From: JACKAQ01 sp965227145
GTDB lineage: Bacteria; Calditrichota; Calditrichia; RBG-13-44-9; J075
NCBI GenBank assembly: GCA_965227145.1
Contig: OZ245730.1
Span: 5,890,001-5,954,000, forward strand
Direction: 5' to 3'
DNA length: 64,000 nucleotides
Shown in pieces: positions 37,224 to 46,763 of this stretch. A program made the translations under genes and the position numbers. Each line of letters opens with the position of its first letter. Within the stretch, counting starts at the first letter, position 1. Under the pieces are notes generated by a model that worked only from the letters and a program-made list of their open reading frames with translations, made no database searches and was not told where the DNA came from.

Positions 37224-37910
37224 ATGTCTATTCATCTTTTGAGCCAGAAAACCGGTCAATATGCCGGGTGGTTTATTGCTTTTATGTTGCTATTTCTTTT
37301 GGGATGCAGCAAATCTCCGGATTCAACACCTGTTGAAACCAATCAGGAGCCGGTGCTCGGTTGCGACGGGCAAACGTATATCATGCCCTCCGAATCACCA
37401 TATGTGTTACCTTTTCCGGTTGGGCAAACATTTCAAACCGGATTAACCAACTGCTCAAGTTCATTTCATGGCCCGGGGCAGCCGGATCAATATGCGTTTG
37501 ATTTCAACATGCCTACCGGAACGCCGTTTGTGGCTGCACGCGGTGGAATCGTGTTCGAAGTTGTCGAAAATGCCTCCGGCAAAAACAACCTCGCCAAATT
37601 TACGAATAGCGATAATTATTCGATCGTTGGCAATTACGTTACCATCGATCACGGGGACAGCACGTTTGGATTGTATTTGCATTCACCGGATGACGGCATT
37701 GCTGTCACGGTGGGCGATCCGGTTCAGCAGGGCGATGTTTTGGGCGTTACCGGGCGTTCCGGTTTGGCGGGATACCCGCATTTGCATTTTATTGTGGTCA
37801 AATATCCGCCGGAATTTCCTTATTCCGGTGTTGCGATATCTTTCAGTAATGCATCGCCTGCGGATGTCGTTTTGCAAGGGAGCACACAATACAAAGCCGT
37901 TGCATATTGA
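37224..37910 (+). CDS. M23/LytM-family metallopeptidase lipoprotein
   Basis: 228 aa from ATG 37224. The N-terminus is a lipoprotein signal (MLLFLLGCSKS, lipobox LLGC). The LytM fold follows: metal ligands are likely His and Asp in FHGPGQPDQYAFDFNMP and the second His pair in YPHLHFIVVK. The glycine-rich 'GRSGLAGYPHLHF' is typical of the family. Such proteins cut peptidoglycan cross-bridges or act as scaffolds for amidases. Because the spacing of the first ligands is unusual, activity is not certain. It probably acts in the periplasm. It is divergent from the sigma factor gene. Confidence 0.85.
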   Translation: MSIHLLSQKTGQYAGWFIAFMLLFLLGCSKSPDSTPVETNQEPVLGCDGQTYIMPSESPYVLPFPVGQTFQTGLTNCSSSFHGPGQPDQYAFDFNMPTGTPFVAARGGIVFEVVENASGKNNLAKFTNSDNYSIVGNYVTIDHGDSTFGLYLHSPDDGIAVTVGDPVQQGDVLGVTGRSGLAGYPHLHFIVVKYPPEFPYSGVAISFSNASPADVVLQGSTQYKAVAY

Positions 37911-37940
37911 AATGTTCAGATAAACGTTCGTTCAACATTG

Positions 37941-38867
37941 ATGCCCTTTAATCCGAAATGGAATAATCTCGCTCATGCTGCAGCGGCAAAACTGATTGCC
38001 AATCATGTGCCGGAATGTGGTTCTGCGCAACTTGAACCTGCCGGAAAAGGCGATTTTTGTCTCGCGTTCCGACGCGGCAAAAAAATTATCCGGGTGGCGC
38101 GACACGCCGAAGCTGCTGCCGCGATCGAACGAGAAACCTGCGTTCTCCGCAAAATCGCCGCAGAATTGCCCCTGCCGGTTCCGCAACTATCGATTTTTTC
38201 GCCTGAAAAATGTCCGCCATTTACGATTCACAACGAGATTGTAGGTGAAGTGCTCACCCGGGAAATATGGGAAAAACTGCCGGCTGTTTCGCAGGAAAAA
38301 GCTGCCGCAGATGTGGCTGATTTTCTGAAAGCACTCCACTCGATTTCTGTTGAAATTACCGACGAATGCGATTTGCCGCAACTGGATGCCGTTAAGTTAG
38401 CCGACAAACTGGTTGCGAAAGCCAAAGCTACAATTTATCATTTACTCGATTCGGAAAACCGTCGTTTACTCGACGAAACCCTCAAAAATTGGTCAAATCC
38501 GCCAGTGCCGGAAAAGCGGCAATCGCTGATCCATTGCGATTTTGCACCGGGACATCTCTTTTTCGATCCGCAATCCTGTCGCCTGACTGGCGTGATCGAC
38601 TTTGGCGATATCGCCACCGGCAATCCGGCCCGCGATTTTATCTACATTTACGAAGATTTTGGTGAGCGAATTCTCGGGTTGGTTCTCAACCGTTACGCCG
38701 GGAAAAATGCGCCGGAAATGCTGATTGAAATTCGCAAATGGTATCTCCTCGAAGCCATTTCCTGGGCAATCGATAGGTTTGAATCGCGGAATCGGACGGA
38801 AGTTGCCAACGGGCTTGCAGAAATCACCCGCGAACTTGCACTTCTCCGAACATTGCATCGCGACTGA
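37941..38867 (+). CDS. Aminoglycoside phosphotransferase (APH)-fold kinase, substrate unknown
   Basis: 308 aa from ATG 37941. The kinase core is seen in LIHCDFAPGHLFFDP (catalytic H-x-D loop) and GVIDFGDIATGNPARDF (metal-binding Asp). The usual Asn of the catalytic loop appears to be His here (DFAPGH). The N-terminal lobe has IRVARHAEAAAAIERE, which carries the expected Glu. Members phosphorylate sugars, aminoglycosides or other small molecules; nothing in the context points to a substrate, and resistance should not be assumed. Confidence 0.85.
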   Translation: MPFNPKWNNLAHAAAAKLIANHVPECGSAQLEPAGKGDFCLAFRRGKKIIRVARHAEAAAAIERETCVLRKIAAELPLPVPQLSIFSPEKCPPFTIHNEIVGEVLTREIWEKLPAVSQEKAAADVADFLKALHSISVEITDECDLPQLDAVKLADKLVAKAKATIYHLLDSENRRLLDETLKNWSNPPVPEKRQSLIHCDFAPGHLFFDPQSCRLTGVIDFGDIATGNPARDFIYIYEDFGERILGLVLNRYAGKNAPEMLIEIRKWYLLEAISWAIDRFESRNRTEVANGLAEITRELALLRTLHRD

Positions 38868-39002
38868 GCAGCAACATTATTCAACTGTCATTGTTGAGAA
38901 GATATTTTAACCACACGAAAACCTGATCAAACGAGAAACGTTGCGCAAAAACCGGATACTGGCAATCCAAATGGCGAGCAGTAGTAGCGAAGATCGACAA
39001 TT

Positions 39003-39040
39003 TGAAAAAACAAAACCTCGTAAAATTAATTACGAGGTTT
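39003..39040 (-). terminator. Intrinsic terminator (minus strand)
   Basis: AAACCTCGTAA (39013-39023) pairs with TTACGAGGTTT (39030-39040). On the minus strand a TTTTGTTTTTT run follows. The stem overlaps the stop codon of the small gene at 39039. Confidence 0.85.
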
Positions 39041-39293
39041 AATGATACATCGCGTCCAGATTATCTAACACACCGTAGGCTAATCTCAATCCCGCACCAA
39101 CGACTTCTGCTTCCGAGCGATTTTCTTCTCTACGAGTGCCGGTAAATGAATTATCATCCGGATTGCCATCCAGCGAAAACCCGCCGAGTGACATGGAAAT
39201 ACCGGCAGATATTTTACCGGATTGTGCGTAAACATCGGTGTTGGTTGACCCAAGGATGAGCAATATTGCGAGCGTGAAAATGAATCCCTTCAT
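39039..39293 (-). CDS. Small secreted protein, possibly a truncated outer-membrane barrel
   Basis: 84 aa. AAAGGAG stands 7 nt before ATG 39293, and a clear signal peptide (ending VYAQ, residues 1-24) follows. The mature part reads GKISAGISMSLGGFSLDG and ends AGLRLAYGVLDNLDAMYH. The phrase 'YGVLDNL' is common at the first strands of outer-membrane beta-barrels, which are normally hundreds of residues long. The frame stops inside the terminator hairpin, so the gene may be a 5' remnant or an independent short protein. Function unknown. Confidence 0.7.
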   Translation of the reverse strand: MKGFIFTLAILLILGSTNTDVYAQSGKISAGISMSLGGFSLDGNPDDNSFTGTRREENRSEAEVVGAGLRLAYGVLDNLDAMYH

Positions 39294-39555
39294 GGCGATC
39301 TCCTTTAAGAATTGAACTAAATTTGATTTTTGACAAACCTTTCGATTTCATTCTACCCTAATTTGGGAAAATCAAATACGATTGCGCAATACGGCATATG
39401 ACGTAATTCTGTGATGGCGGCTTGAATGAAATGTTTTTGTTTTTTCGAAAAATACGAAAATGCCGGTTCTGAAAAACCGCAATATTATTTTGCATCGATA
39501 GTTGGGCAGGTAAAAAAGTGAATCGACAATCTGACATACGAAATGGAATCATCGC

Positions 39556-40119
39556 ATGAGCCTTTCAAAAGGAGATGTGACGCAATTGCTGGCAGAATTG
39601 AGCGGGGGTAACCGCTCCGTTGTTGACCGGTTAATTCCGGTGGTTTATGATGAACTCCACCAAATGGCTGAACGCGAATTGCGCCGGGAGCGTGCCGGAC
39701 ACACCCTCAACGCAACTGCGTTGGTGCACGAAGCTTATGTAAAATTGATCGATCAACATCGGGTGGACTGGCAAAATCGCGCCCACTTTATGGCGATTGC
39801 TGCGCAATCAATGCGCCGGATTTTGATCAACTACGCTAAAAGCCGCAGCGCTCAAAAACGCGGCAGCGGCATGCCGGTGATCACCTTTATCGAAGAAGCC
39901 ATGCCCCGCGAAACACCGCCCGAAGAATTATTGGCGCTTGATGAAGCGCTCACCCGGTTGGAAAAATTGAACGAACGGCAAAGCAAAGTGATCGAATACT
40001 GGTTTTTTGGTGGACTTACTCACGAAGAAATCGCCGACGTGCTGGAAATTTCCCTACCCACCGTTCGCCGCGATTGGCGATTCGCCCGCGCATGGCTCAG
40101 CCGGGAGTTGAAGCAGTGA
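39556..40119 (+). CDS. ECF sigma factor, TIGR02999 (Sig-70_X6) type
   Basis: 187 aa, typical length. Start motif 'DVTQLLAELSGGNRSVVDRL', region 2 in LNATALVHEAYVKLIDQ and RAHFMAIAAQSMRRILINYA, and region 4 helix-turn-helix in GLTHEEIADVLEISLPTVRRDWRFARAWL match the TIGR02999 group. In Acidobacteria and Planctomycetes this group is usually found next to Ser/Thr kinase genes, as here: the kinase starts 119 bp downstream on the same strand. Control by phosphorylation rather than by a classic anti-sigma factor is therefore likely (inference). Confidence 0.93.
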   Translation: MSLSKGDVTQLLAELSGGNRSVVDRLIPVVYDELHQMAERELRRERAGHTLNATALVHEAYVKLIDQHRVDWQNRAHFMAIAAQSMRRILINYAKSRSAQKRGSGMPVITFIEEAMPRETPPEELLALDEALTRLEKLNERQSKVIEYWFFGGLTHEEIADVLEISLPTVRRDWRFARAWLSRELKQ

Positions 40120-40238
40120 TTGAATGTTTTTAAGGGAAAGTGTTGTCGGGTTATTTGATTAAAAACAACACTTTATCTCGCAATAAAAAATACTCAAGCG
40201 ATAAAAAACCACAACCGATTTTCAGAAAAAGGAAACCC

Positions 40239-43200
40239 ATGGACAGCAACCGCTGGCAAAAAATACAGGAAATTTTTGATGCCGCAGCGGAACTCGACGC
40301 CGCAGAGCAGGCGATTTTTCTACGAGAAAAATGTGCCGGCGATGAGGCGTTATTTCATGAAATTCAATCGCTGCTGGCGGCGGACAGCCAACCGCACAGC
40401 CTGATGCAAAGCCAGATCGCCAAACCCGAATTGCCGTTGTCGCCGAAGGAATTTGCCGGCGAAATCATCGGGTCGTACAAATTGGTAAAATTGATCGGGC
40501 ACGGCGGGATGGGTTCGGTGTATCTGGCGGAGCGCGCCGACGGGCAATTTGAACAACAGGTTGCGCTGAAACTCATCCGTCCGGGATTGAATTCAACAGA
40601 AATTTTGCGGCGATTTTGGGAAGAACGACAGATTTTAGCGCGGTTGCAACACCCGAACATTGCGCGATTGCTCGATGGGGGTGTAACGGAAAACAAGTTG
40701 CCGTATTTCACCCTCGAATATGTGGATGGCGAACCCGTTGATACATATTGCGATCGCCGCAAGCTAACGGTTGACCAGCGGCTGGCGCTGTTTCTGGAAA
40801 TTTGCGATGCAGTGCAATTTGCCCACCGGAATCTGGTGATTCACCGCGATCTCAAACCCGGCAACATTCTCGTAACCCGCGATGGCAAAGTGAAGTTGCT
40901 CGATTTTGGCATCGCGAAAGTGTTCGGCAGCGAAGATGACGGCGAAAGCGGTGCACTCACCCAAACCGGACAGCATGTGCTCACCCCGGAATATGCCTCG
41001 CCGGAACAGGTGCGCGGCGCGGCGGTCACGACCGCTAGCGATATTTACGCCCTCGGCATGGTGCTTTACGAGCTGCTCAGCGGTTTTCGCGCATACAAAA
41101 TTGCCACGCGAAGCATGGCTGAAATGGAGCGGATCATCTGTTCCACCGAACCGGCAAAGCCGAGCACCACTTTTCAGCCACTCGCTGCGAAAGTACCCGA
41201 TGACCATTTGCCGAACACCCGACAAATCGCAACTGCCCGCAACACCAATCCAGAAAAATTGCGCCGGCGGTTGTCCGGCGATCTGGACAATATCTGCCTC
41301 ATGGCGCTGCGCAAAGAGCCGGAACGGCGATACGCCTCGGTGGATCAGTTTGCGCAGGATATCCAGCGGCATCTTAACGGATTGCCGGTCATCGCCCGCC
41401 CGGATACGTTGCAATACCGCACCCAAAAATTCGTCCGGCGGCACCGGTTGGGCATCGCATTTATGGCAATTTTATTATTGGTGGCGACAGCGCTCACCGC
41501 ATTTTACACCGCAAAACTCACCCATCAGCGGGATATCGCTGTTCAGGAAGCCCGTAAAGCTGAACAAATTACCCGCTTTCTCACCAATATTTTCGAAGTT
41601 GCCGATCCCGGCGAATCCAAAGGTCGAAGCGTTACGGCAAGTGAATTATTGCATCGCGGCGCCGATCGCATCGATACAGAGTTGGTGAATCAACCGGCAT
41701 CGCAGGCTGCTATTCAGCAGGTCATCGGCGAAGTTTATCTCTCGTTGGGGCTTTACAGCGAGGGGTTGGAATTGCTGGAAAAAAGTCTCGCCACTCGCCG
41801 GAAATTGCCCGATCAGGAAACACCCGAATTGGCAAAATGCATGATTAGTTTGGCAAGTGCGCTGTTGGAAAATGGCGAATATCCGGACGCCGAAAAATTA
41901 TTGAATGAAGCTAAGTCGTTAATTTCAAAAAAATTAGGTGATGCTCATTATTTAATGGCATTTGTTGTAAATCATCTCGCCAGATCTCGCAATCAACAGG
42001 GCGATTTTGCCGGTGCGGAACCGTTGTATCGCCAGGCGCTGCAAATTTGGGAGCAAAACGGGCAGGGCGATTCGCTGGAAGCATCCATCGTGATGAACAA
42101 TCTGGGGTTGCTACTCGATGAACGTGGGCAGTATTTGGAATCTGAGGCAATGTATCGCGCAGCAGTTGATATTCAGACGAGGGTTCTGGGTGATTTGCAT
42201 CCGGAAATTACCACAACCATGTTCAACCTCGGGCAACTCCTCCACAAAACCGGCAAATATGCTGCAGCTGAAGAAATGCTGCTGCAAGTGGTCGAAAATG
42301 ATCGCAAAATGCTCGGTGAATCGCACCCGTATCTGGCATTCGATTTGAACAGCCTTGCCAGAGTCAGTGAAGTTCAGGGGAATTATGCGGTTGCAGAATC
42401 GTTGTATTTGCGGGCGCTGGATATCCGTCGGGAGGCGTTGGGCGCGGAGCACCCGGATGTCATTTTTAATTTGAACGTGATCGGTAAAGTGCTCCAGTTG
42501 CAGGGAAAATATCACGAAGCGAACAACTACTACCGTCGTGCGTTGCGGGTGGGCAGCCGGTTTCTCGGAGAAGATCATCCTGAAAGGGCACACACATTGC
42601 GGTTGCTCTCTGCAAATCTGATGCTGCTGGATAGCCTTGATGCTGCCGAAAAATATCTCGATCAGGTTGAGGCGATTGACCGGAAGGTTCGCGGCACGGA
42701 GCATCCGGTTTATGGCGTTGATTTGTATGAGCGGAGCCGGTTGTTGGCAATTCGCGGTGATATTGACAAAGCTGCCGAGTTGATTCAGCGGTCATTGGAA
42801 ATTTATCGAAAAACTTATGGTCCGGAGCATGTTGCGTTGGCTTCGACGATGTTGCAAATGGGGAAAATAGCGCTGAAACAAGGGAAAGTCCAATTGGCTG
42901 ATTCCGTTTTTCGGGAATCGTTGCAAATTTACAGCAATAAATTGGGTGCGGAAAATGAGCAGGTTGGTTGGTTGCTGATGGCGCGCGCCCAAACAGCGTT
43001 GGCAGCCAACAAGGTTTTTGCAGCGGGTGATTTTATCAAAAAAGGGATGGGAATTTTGCAAAAACGGCTGTCGCCGGAACATCCGCGATTGCTGCATGCG
43101 CAATTGACCAAATCCCGTTGGCTAATCGCCAGCGGCGAAAATCAGTCTGCCGAAATACTCATCCATCAAACGAAAAAAATGCTGGCAAAACAGCTGAGCC

Positions 43201-43274
43201 CCCGCCACCGGTATGTCCGGGAAGCGGAGGCTCTGGCTGGGGAAGTATCAGTTTTGGCAACACAGACGGAGTAG
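40239..43274 (+). CDS. Transmembrane Ser/Thr protein kinase with C-terminal TPR domain
   Basis: 1011 aa from ATG 40239 (AAAAAGGAAA just upstream). A short N-terminal 'WQKIQEIFDAAAELDAAEQ' domain precedes the kinase: glycine loop GHGGMGSVYLAER, Lys111 in VALKLIRPG, HRDLKPGN with His202/Asp204, DFG at Asp222 and YASPEQV in the activation segment. A membrane helix (LGIAFMAILLLVATALTAFY) lies near residue 405. The outer part has about nine to twelve TPR units (for example AEPLYRQALQIWEQNGQ, LGEDHPERAHTLRLLSAN). It is paired with the ECF factor upstream; the TPR part may sense a partner protein. Confidence 0.95.
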   Translation: MDSNRWQKIQEIFDAAAELDAAEQAIFLREKCAGDEALFHEIQSLLAADSQPHSLMQSQIAKPELPLSPKEFAGEIIGSYKLVKLIGHGGMGSVYLAERADGQFEQQVALKLIRPGLNSTEILRRFWEERQILARLQHPNIARLLDGGVTENKLPYFTLEYVDGEPVDTYCDRRKLTVDQRLALFLEICDAVQFAHRNLVIHRDLKPGNILVTRDGKVKLLDFGIAKVFGSEDDGESGALTQTGQHVLTPEYASPEQVRGAAVTTASDIYALGMVLYELLSGFRAYKIATRSMAEMERIICSTEPAKPSTTFQPLAAKVPDDHLPNTRQIATARNTNPEKLRRRLSGDLDNICLMALRKEPERRYASVDQFAQDIQRHLNGLPVIARPDTLQYRTQKFVRRHRLGIAFMAILLLVATALTAFYTAKLTHQRDIAVQEARKAEQITRFLTNIFEVADPGESKGRSVTASELLHRGADRIDTELVNQPASQAAIQQVIGEVYLSLGLYSEGLELLEKSLATRRKLPDQETPELAKCMISLASALLENGEYPDAEKLLNEAKSLISKKLGDAHYLMAFVVNHLARSRNQQGDFAGAEPLYRQALQIWEQNGQGDSLEASIVMNNLGLLLDERGQYLESEAMYRAAVDIQTRVLGDLHPEITTTMFNLGQLLHKTGKYAAAEEMLLQVVENDRKMLGESHPYLAFDLNSLARVSEVQGNYAVAESLYLRALDIRREALGAEHPDVIFNLNVIGKVLQLQGKYHEANNYYRRALRVGSRFLGEDHPERAHTLRLLSANLMLLDSLDAAEKYLDQVEAIDRKVRGTEHPVYGVDLYERSRLLAIRGDIDKAAELIQRSLEIYRKTYGPEHVALASTMLQMGKIALKQGKVQLADSVFRESLQIYSNKLGAENEQVGWLLMARAQTALAANKVFAAGDFIKKGMGILQKRLSPEHPRLLHAQLTKSRWLIASGENQSAEILIHQTKKMLAKQLSPRHRYVREAEALAGEVSVLATQTE

Positions 43275-43309
43275 CCAAATGATGTATCAAGTTTATTGAA
43301 ATCAATTGG

Positions 43310-46300
43310 TTATCGCAGCAAAATCATCTTCCGGGTTTGCACAAAACTGCCCGCCTGCAACCGGTATAAATACACGCCGCTGGCCACCTGCGCACCGAAC
43401 CTGTTTCTGCCATTCCAGATAATCGTGTGCGTGCCTGCAGTTTGCTGCCCGCTCGCTAATTCGGTTACTTTTTCCCCGATCAGGTTGAAAATCTCCAGCT
43501 TCACCGTAGCAGATTTCGGCAGTTGGTAGCGAATATGCGTTTCCGGGTTGAACGGATTCGGATAATTTTGATACAGCACAAAATCATCCGCGAGCGCCGG
43601 ATCGATGCCGTCATCAATGCCGGTAATGCCGATGCCTGCCAGCACATCCCCGACGATATCGCCGTGATTGCCGTTCACGGAAAAATCACGCACGTCATCT
43701 GCGCCATCGCCGCCGATGCCCAAATCTTCCAGTTCATCAAATCGCCAGTAACCGACGATGCCCTGCTGGGCGGTGCCGTAAACATCTGCGGATAGCGTAT
43801 CCGTTAGCGCTTCGCGAATCTGTTCGCCGCTGCGGGCGATATTCCAGTAACGCACTTCGTCAATCGAGCCGCTAAATGGGGTGGTGAATGCCTGTCGTCC
43901 GCCGATACGAAAATCATCCAGATTTTGAGCACTGCTGTGATCGCCGATGATTCCGTTGGCTTTCTTCGCGTGAAACAGGTTTCCGTTAATGTAGGTCATG
44001 ATCGCCGGTTCCGGCGCGTTGCTATCATAAACCAACGCGATGTGAATCCATTCGTTCTCTTTCGCAACGTATCCGGTGTTGGTCCATATCCAATGCGGCG
44101 AATCAACCGCAATTGCCCAGCGGATGGTGCCGTCCGTGAAACGCGCGATTTCAAATTCGCCTTCGCGATTGATGATGATGCCGTCAACCGGTTGGCTGGA
44201 AAGGCTTGCTTCCGGACGAATCCATGCTTCCAGCGTGATGGCGTCGCTGGCTTCCATGGTGGGAGAATTGCCCATATTCAAATATCCCGGATTGTTGGCG
44301 GTGGTGCGATTAAATGCCAGTGTATTGCCGGACAGGTTGACATCCTGCGCGACATTCGAAAATTCGCGGTTGTATGCCAGCGTGAGTGAATCGGGTTTCA
44401 GCCCGATAAATCCTTCGGAATCGCCGCTATGATTTACCGGTTTGTCTGTCCGTACGTGAACTTTTTGGCGGGTTTCATCGACAGAAATCCGCTCGATCGC
44501 GCCGCGACTTGCCCGCTGAAATTCGGTGAACGGATCGAGCGAGAACGGTGTGCCACTCAAATCGACCTTTGCGAATGCGGTGTCCATGTGCGCAAAGGTC
44601 AACCGGATGCTGCCGAAAAATAGCGGTTCATTGCCATAAAATGTGCCCTGATCCGTGCTGATCCATTCGCGAACGGTGAAGGTTGTATCCTTTCCGTCAA
44701 TTTTGAAATTGTTCGGATTGATGCGGATTTTTGAGAAATACACCCGGCGGTAGAACGTATCCTGAATCCAGTCGATGTAATTTGTTGTGTCGCTGCTGTT
44801 TGGCAGTGTCAAATATTCGCGCGGTGTGGCGAGTGGATCTCCTGTTTTGGGATCGTCGAACAGGCAAAATAACTTCGCCGGTTTATCGGGATCGCCGCCG
44901 GAGAAGAGCAAAAATTCGCCGCCGGGACTCGGCAGCAAACCGGCAAATTCCTTTACTTCGGCTGCGTTTTTGTAAAGTGCCGGCAGGACGATATTTGTTT
45001 CTGTCACATCGCCACGGGCGTTTTCAACGAACACTTTGCCGTTGGTTTCTGCCGGAGATTCAAACGGTAAGTCATTGGTAAACAATGCGTTATTGCTGTC
45101 ACTCAGATCGACTTCGCGAAGCTGGCCGTTTACCGTCACCTGCGCTTTCACCGATAAAATCGGGAAGTTGCCGGGAAACGCACTCACGTAAACATGCTTG
45201 AAATCCGGTGAAAATGTTGCCAGATCGACATTCGCAATTGGCGAACTGCCGGGACTCATCATCACCATCTGAGTGTTGCGGAACATGCTCAGTCCGAGCA
45301 AATTGCCCGGCTGGCCCTGAGTATTCCATTCGTTAATCACAGCCGCCGATGGCGTTGAAACATACCAGTCATCCGGATACAACCGGTTCTCAACGTACGT
45401 TTGTCCGCCGGTTTCGGACACATCAAAAATATGCGCGAGCACATCGCTGAAGGTGTAATCCAGCGTGTAATAATCCGTGCCGACATACACCTGATAGTGA
45501 TAAATTTCGTCGTCGCCGAGATTGGCTTTGACATTCACCACCACCGGATCAATCTCGCTTTCGAAGCTCGACCATTCCACTTCTGCATCGTAACTTTGCG
45601 TATCAGGATTCCAGCGAACGACATTCGCATCCACTTGTGTGACGACCAAACCCAGCGGCGCGCCCATTTGGATGGCTTTCAATTCTTCCATCGTTAAAAT
45701 AATGTCGTTATTCTGATTATCTTTTTCGATGGCAATTGTGCCGGACGCCGGATAACGGCTGTTGGGCAGACCGGCCGGTTCCAGCCGGTTGGCAGCCTGG
45801 TTCGGCGTGATTGTCGCGATGGTTTTTTCCCCGAGCACCAGATTGAAGGTCGGAACAACATCCAACGCCGTTGCGCTGCCGAGATTTTTCATAAAAACCC
45901 GCAACTTCAGTCGCGCAGCCTGGCTGGGATTGGTTGTGCGCGTGTCGCTCCAGTTGGTGCCGAAAGTACTGGTAGTGCTTTGGGTGCTCGTCCAGGTGTG
46001 GGAATACGATGCGGTCACTTCCGCGCTGACCAGCTTAAACGGATTGAGTTCTGCGCCGACAGTTACGCTGCCGCCAACCTCGTCCGTGCTGCTCGTTTCG
46101 TTGGTGTATGAGCTGCTTTGCTCGCCACCTGATGTATTCGAAATTTCGGCGATGGGAATGACATCGTAATCGGTCATCCCGATGCTGATCACCGGGCGGG
46201 CAGCCACCAGCGGATCTTTTTCCGGCGCAGAAACGCCGGCAGGCATGTTCACGCCGGACACTTCCATATAATCGCTATACGGATCGCCGTCGGTGCTCCA

Positions 46301-46609
46301 GCGCAGCGGATCGGTTCTGTAATAAACCACGCTGCTGTCGCCGTTCCAGGGTTGCAACCCGTCAGCAGGATTGTATGTAAACCCGTTTATTTCTAACAGG
46401 TTATCGATGCCATCTTCGTCGTCATCCGCCAGTGGCGATAGCGAAATGATATCGCCATTTTTCGCGATGAGTTCAATCATTTTGCCGGAAGCCGTTTCGC
46501 GAATGCGAACCTCTTGTGCCAGCAAATGTTGTATGGCAGTAAAACTCAATACGAAAAACCAGACGGTAATTTTCGCAAATGCCAAAAGCTTGGTTTGATG
46601 ATGATTCAT
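43310..46609 (-). CDS. Secreted protective-antigen-like (binary toxin B) protein with LamG and type IX sorting domains
   Basis: 1099 aa, excellent Shine-Dalgarno GGAGGTGAT before ATG 46609, signal peptide 1-31. Residues 62-140 match the calcium-binding domain 1' of anthrax protective antigen: DDDEDGIDNLLEINGFTYN, DPLRWSTDGDPYSDYMEVSG, DPLVAARPVISIGM. Residues about 150-420 match its oligomerising, pore-forming domain 2: a Ser/Thr-rich segment of alternating residues (158-225), then ARLKLRVFMKNLGSATALD and LVLGEKTIATITPNQ. The middle is unassigned. A LamG/concanavalin-like domain (about 775-940) and a type IX sorting domain (about 1009-1099) end the protein. There is no counterpart of the cleaved PA20 part. 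Pore formation or delivery is inferred; target and cargo are unknown. It converges on the Ser/Thr kinase gene. Confidence 0.88.
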   Translation of the reverse strand: MNHHQTKLLAFAKITVWFFVLSFTAIQHLLAQEVRIRETASGKMIELIAKNGDIISLSPLADDDEDGIDNLLEINGFTYNPADGLQPWNGDSSVVYYRTDPLRWSTDGDPYSDYMEVSGVNMPAGVSAPEKDPLVAARPVISIGMTDYDVIPIAEISNTSGGEQSSSYTNETSSTDEVGGSVTVGAELNPFKLVSAEVTASYSHTWTSTQSTTSTFGTNWSDTRTTNPSQAARLKLRVFMKNLGSATALDVVPTFNLVLGEKTIATITPNQAANRLEPAGLPNSRYPASGTIAIEKDNQNNDIILTMEELKAIQMGAPLGLVVTQVDANVVRWNPDTQSYDAEVEWSSFESEIDPVVVNVKANLGDDEIYHYQVYVGTDYYTLDYTFSDVLAHIFDVSETGGQTYVENRLYPDDWYVSTPSAAVINEWNTQGQPGNLLGLSMFRNTQMVMMSPGSSPIANVDLATFSPDFKHVYVSAFPGNFPILSVKAQVTVNGQLREVDLSDSNNALFTNDLPFESPAETNGKVFVENARGDVTETNIVLPALYKNAAEVKEFAGLLPSPGGEFLLFSGGDPDKPAKLFCLFDDPKTGDPLATPREYLTLPNSSDTTNYIDWIQDTFYRRVYFSKIRINPNNFKIDGKDTTFTVREWISTDQGTFYGNEPLFFGSIRLTFAHMDTAFAKVDLSGTPFSLDPFTEFQRASRGAIERISVDETRQKVHVRTDKPVNHSGDSEGFIGLKPDSLTLAYNREFSNVAQDVNLSGNTLAFNRTTANNPGYLNMGNSPTMEASDAITLEAWIRPEASLSSQPVDGIIINREGEFEIARFTDGTIRWAIAVDSPHWIWTNTGYVAKENEWIHIALVYDSNAPEPAIMTYINGNLFHAKKANGIIGDHSSAQNLDDFRIGGRQAFTTPFSGSIDEVRYWNIARSGEQIREALTDTLSADVYGTAQQGIVGYWRFDELEDLGIGGDGADDVRDFSVNGNHGDIVGDVLAGIGITGIDDGIDPALADDFVLYQNYPNPFNPETHIRYQLPKSATVKLEIFNLIGEKVTELASGQQTAGTHTIIWNGRNRFGAQVASGVYLYRLQAGSFVQTRKMILLR

Positions 46610-46763
46610 TAGATCACCTCCGTTGAAATATTGCGTTAAACTTTCCCCCTACTTGATAACGCAACAAAACGCGGCAAAAGTGATCATACTTTTTGAATTT
46701 TTTTAAAATGGGGTAAATGGAAGGAAATTTGAGAACGGATTTGACAGTTCCGATCGAGCTCTC

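Noticed and set aside
37941..38867. Antibiotic resistance gene reading of the APH-fold kinase
   Set aside because: The fold is shared by many small-molecule kinases, the catalytic-loop Asn seems replaced by His, and nothing nearby suggests resistance.
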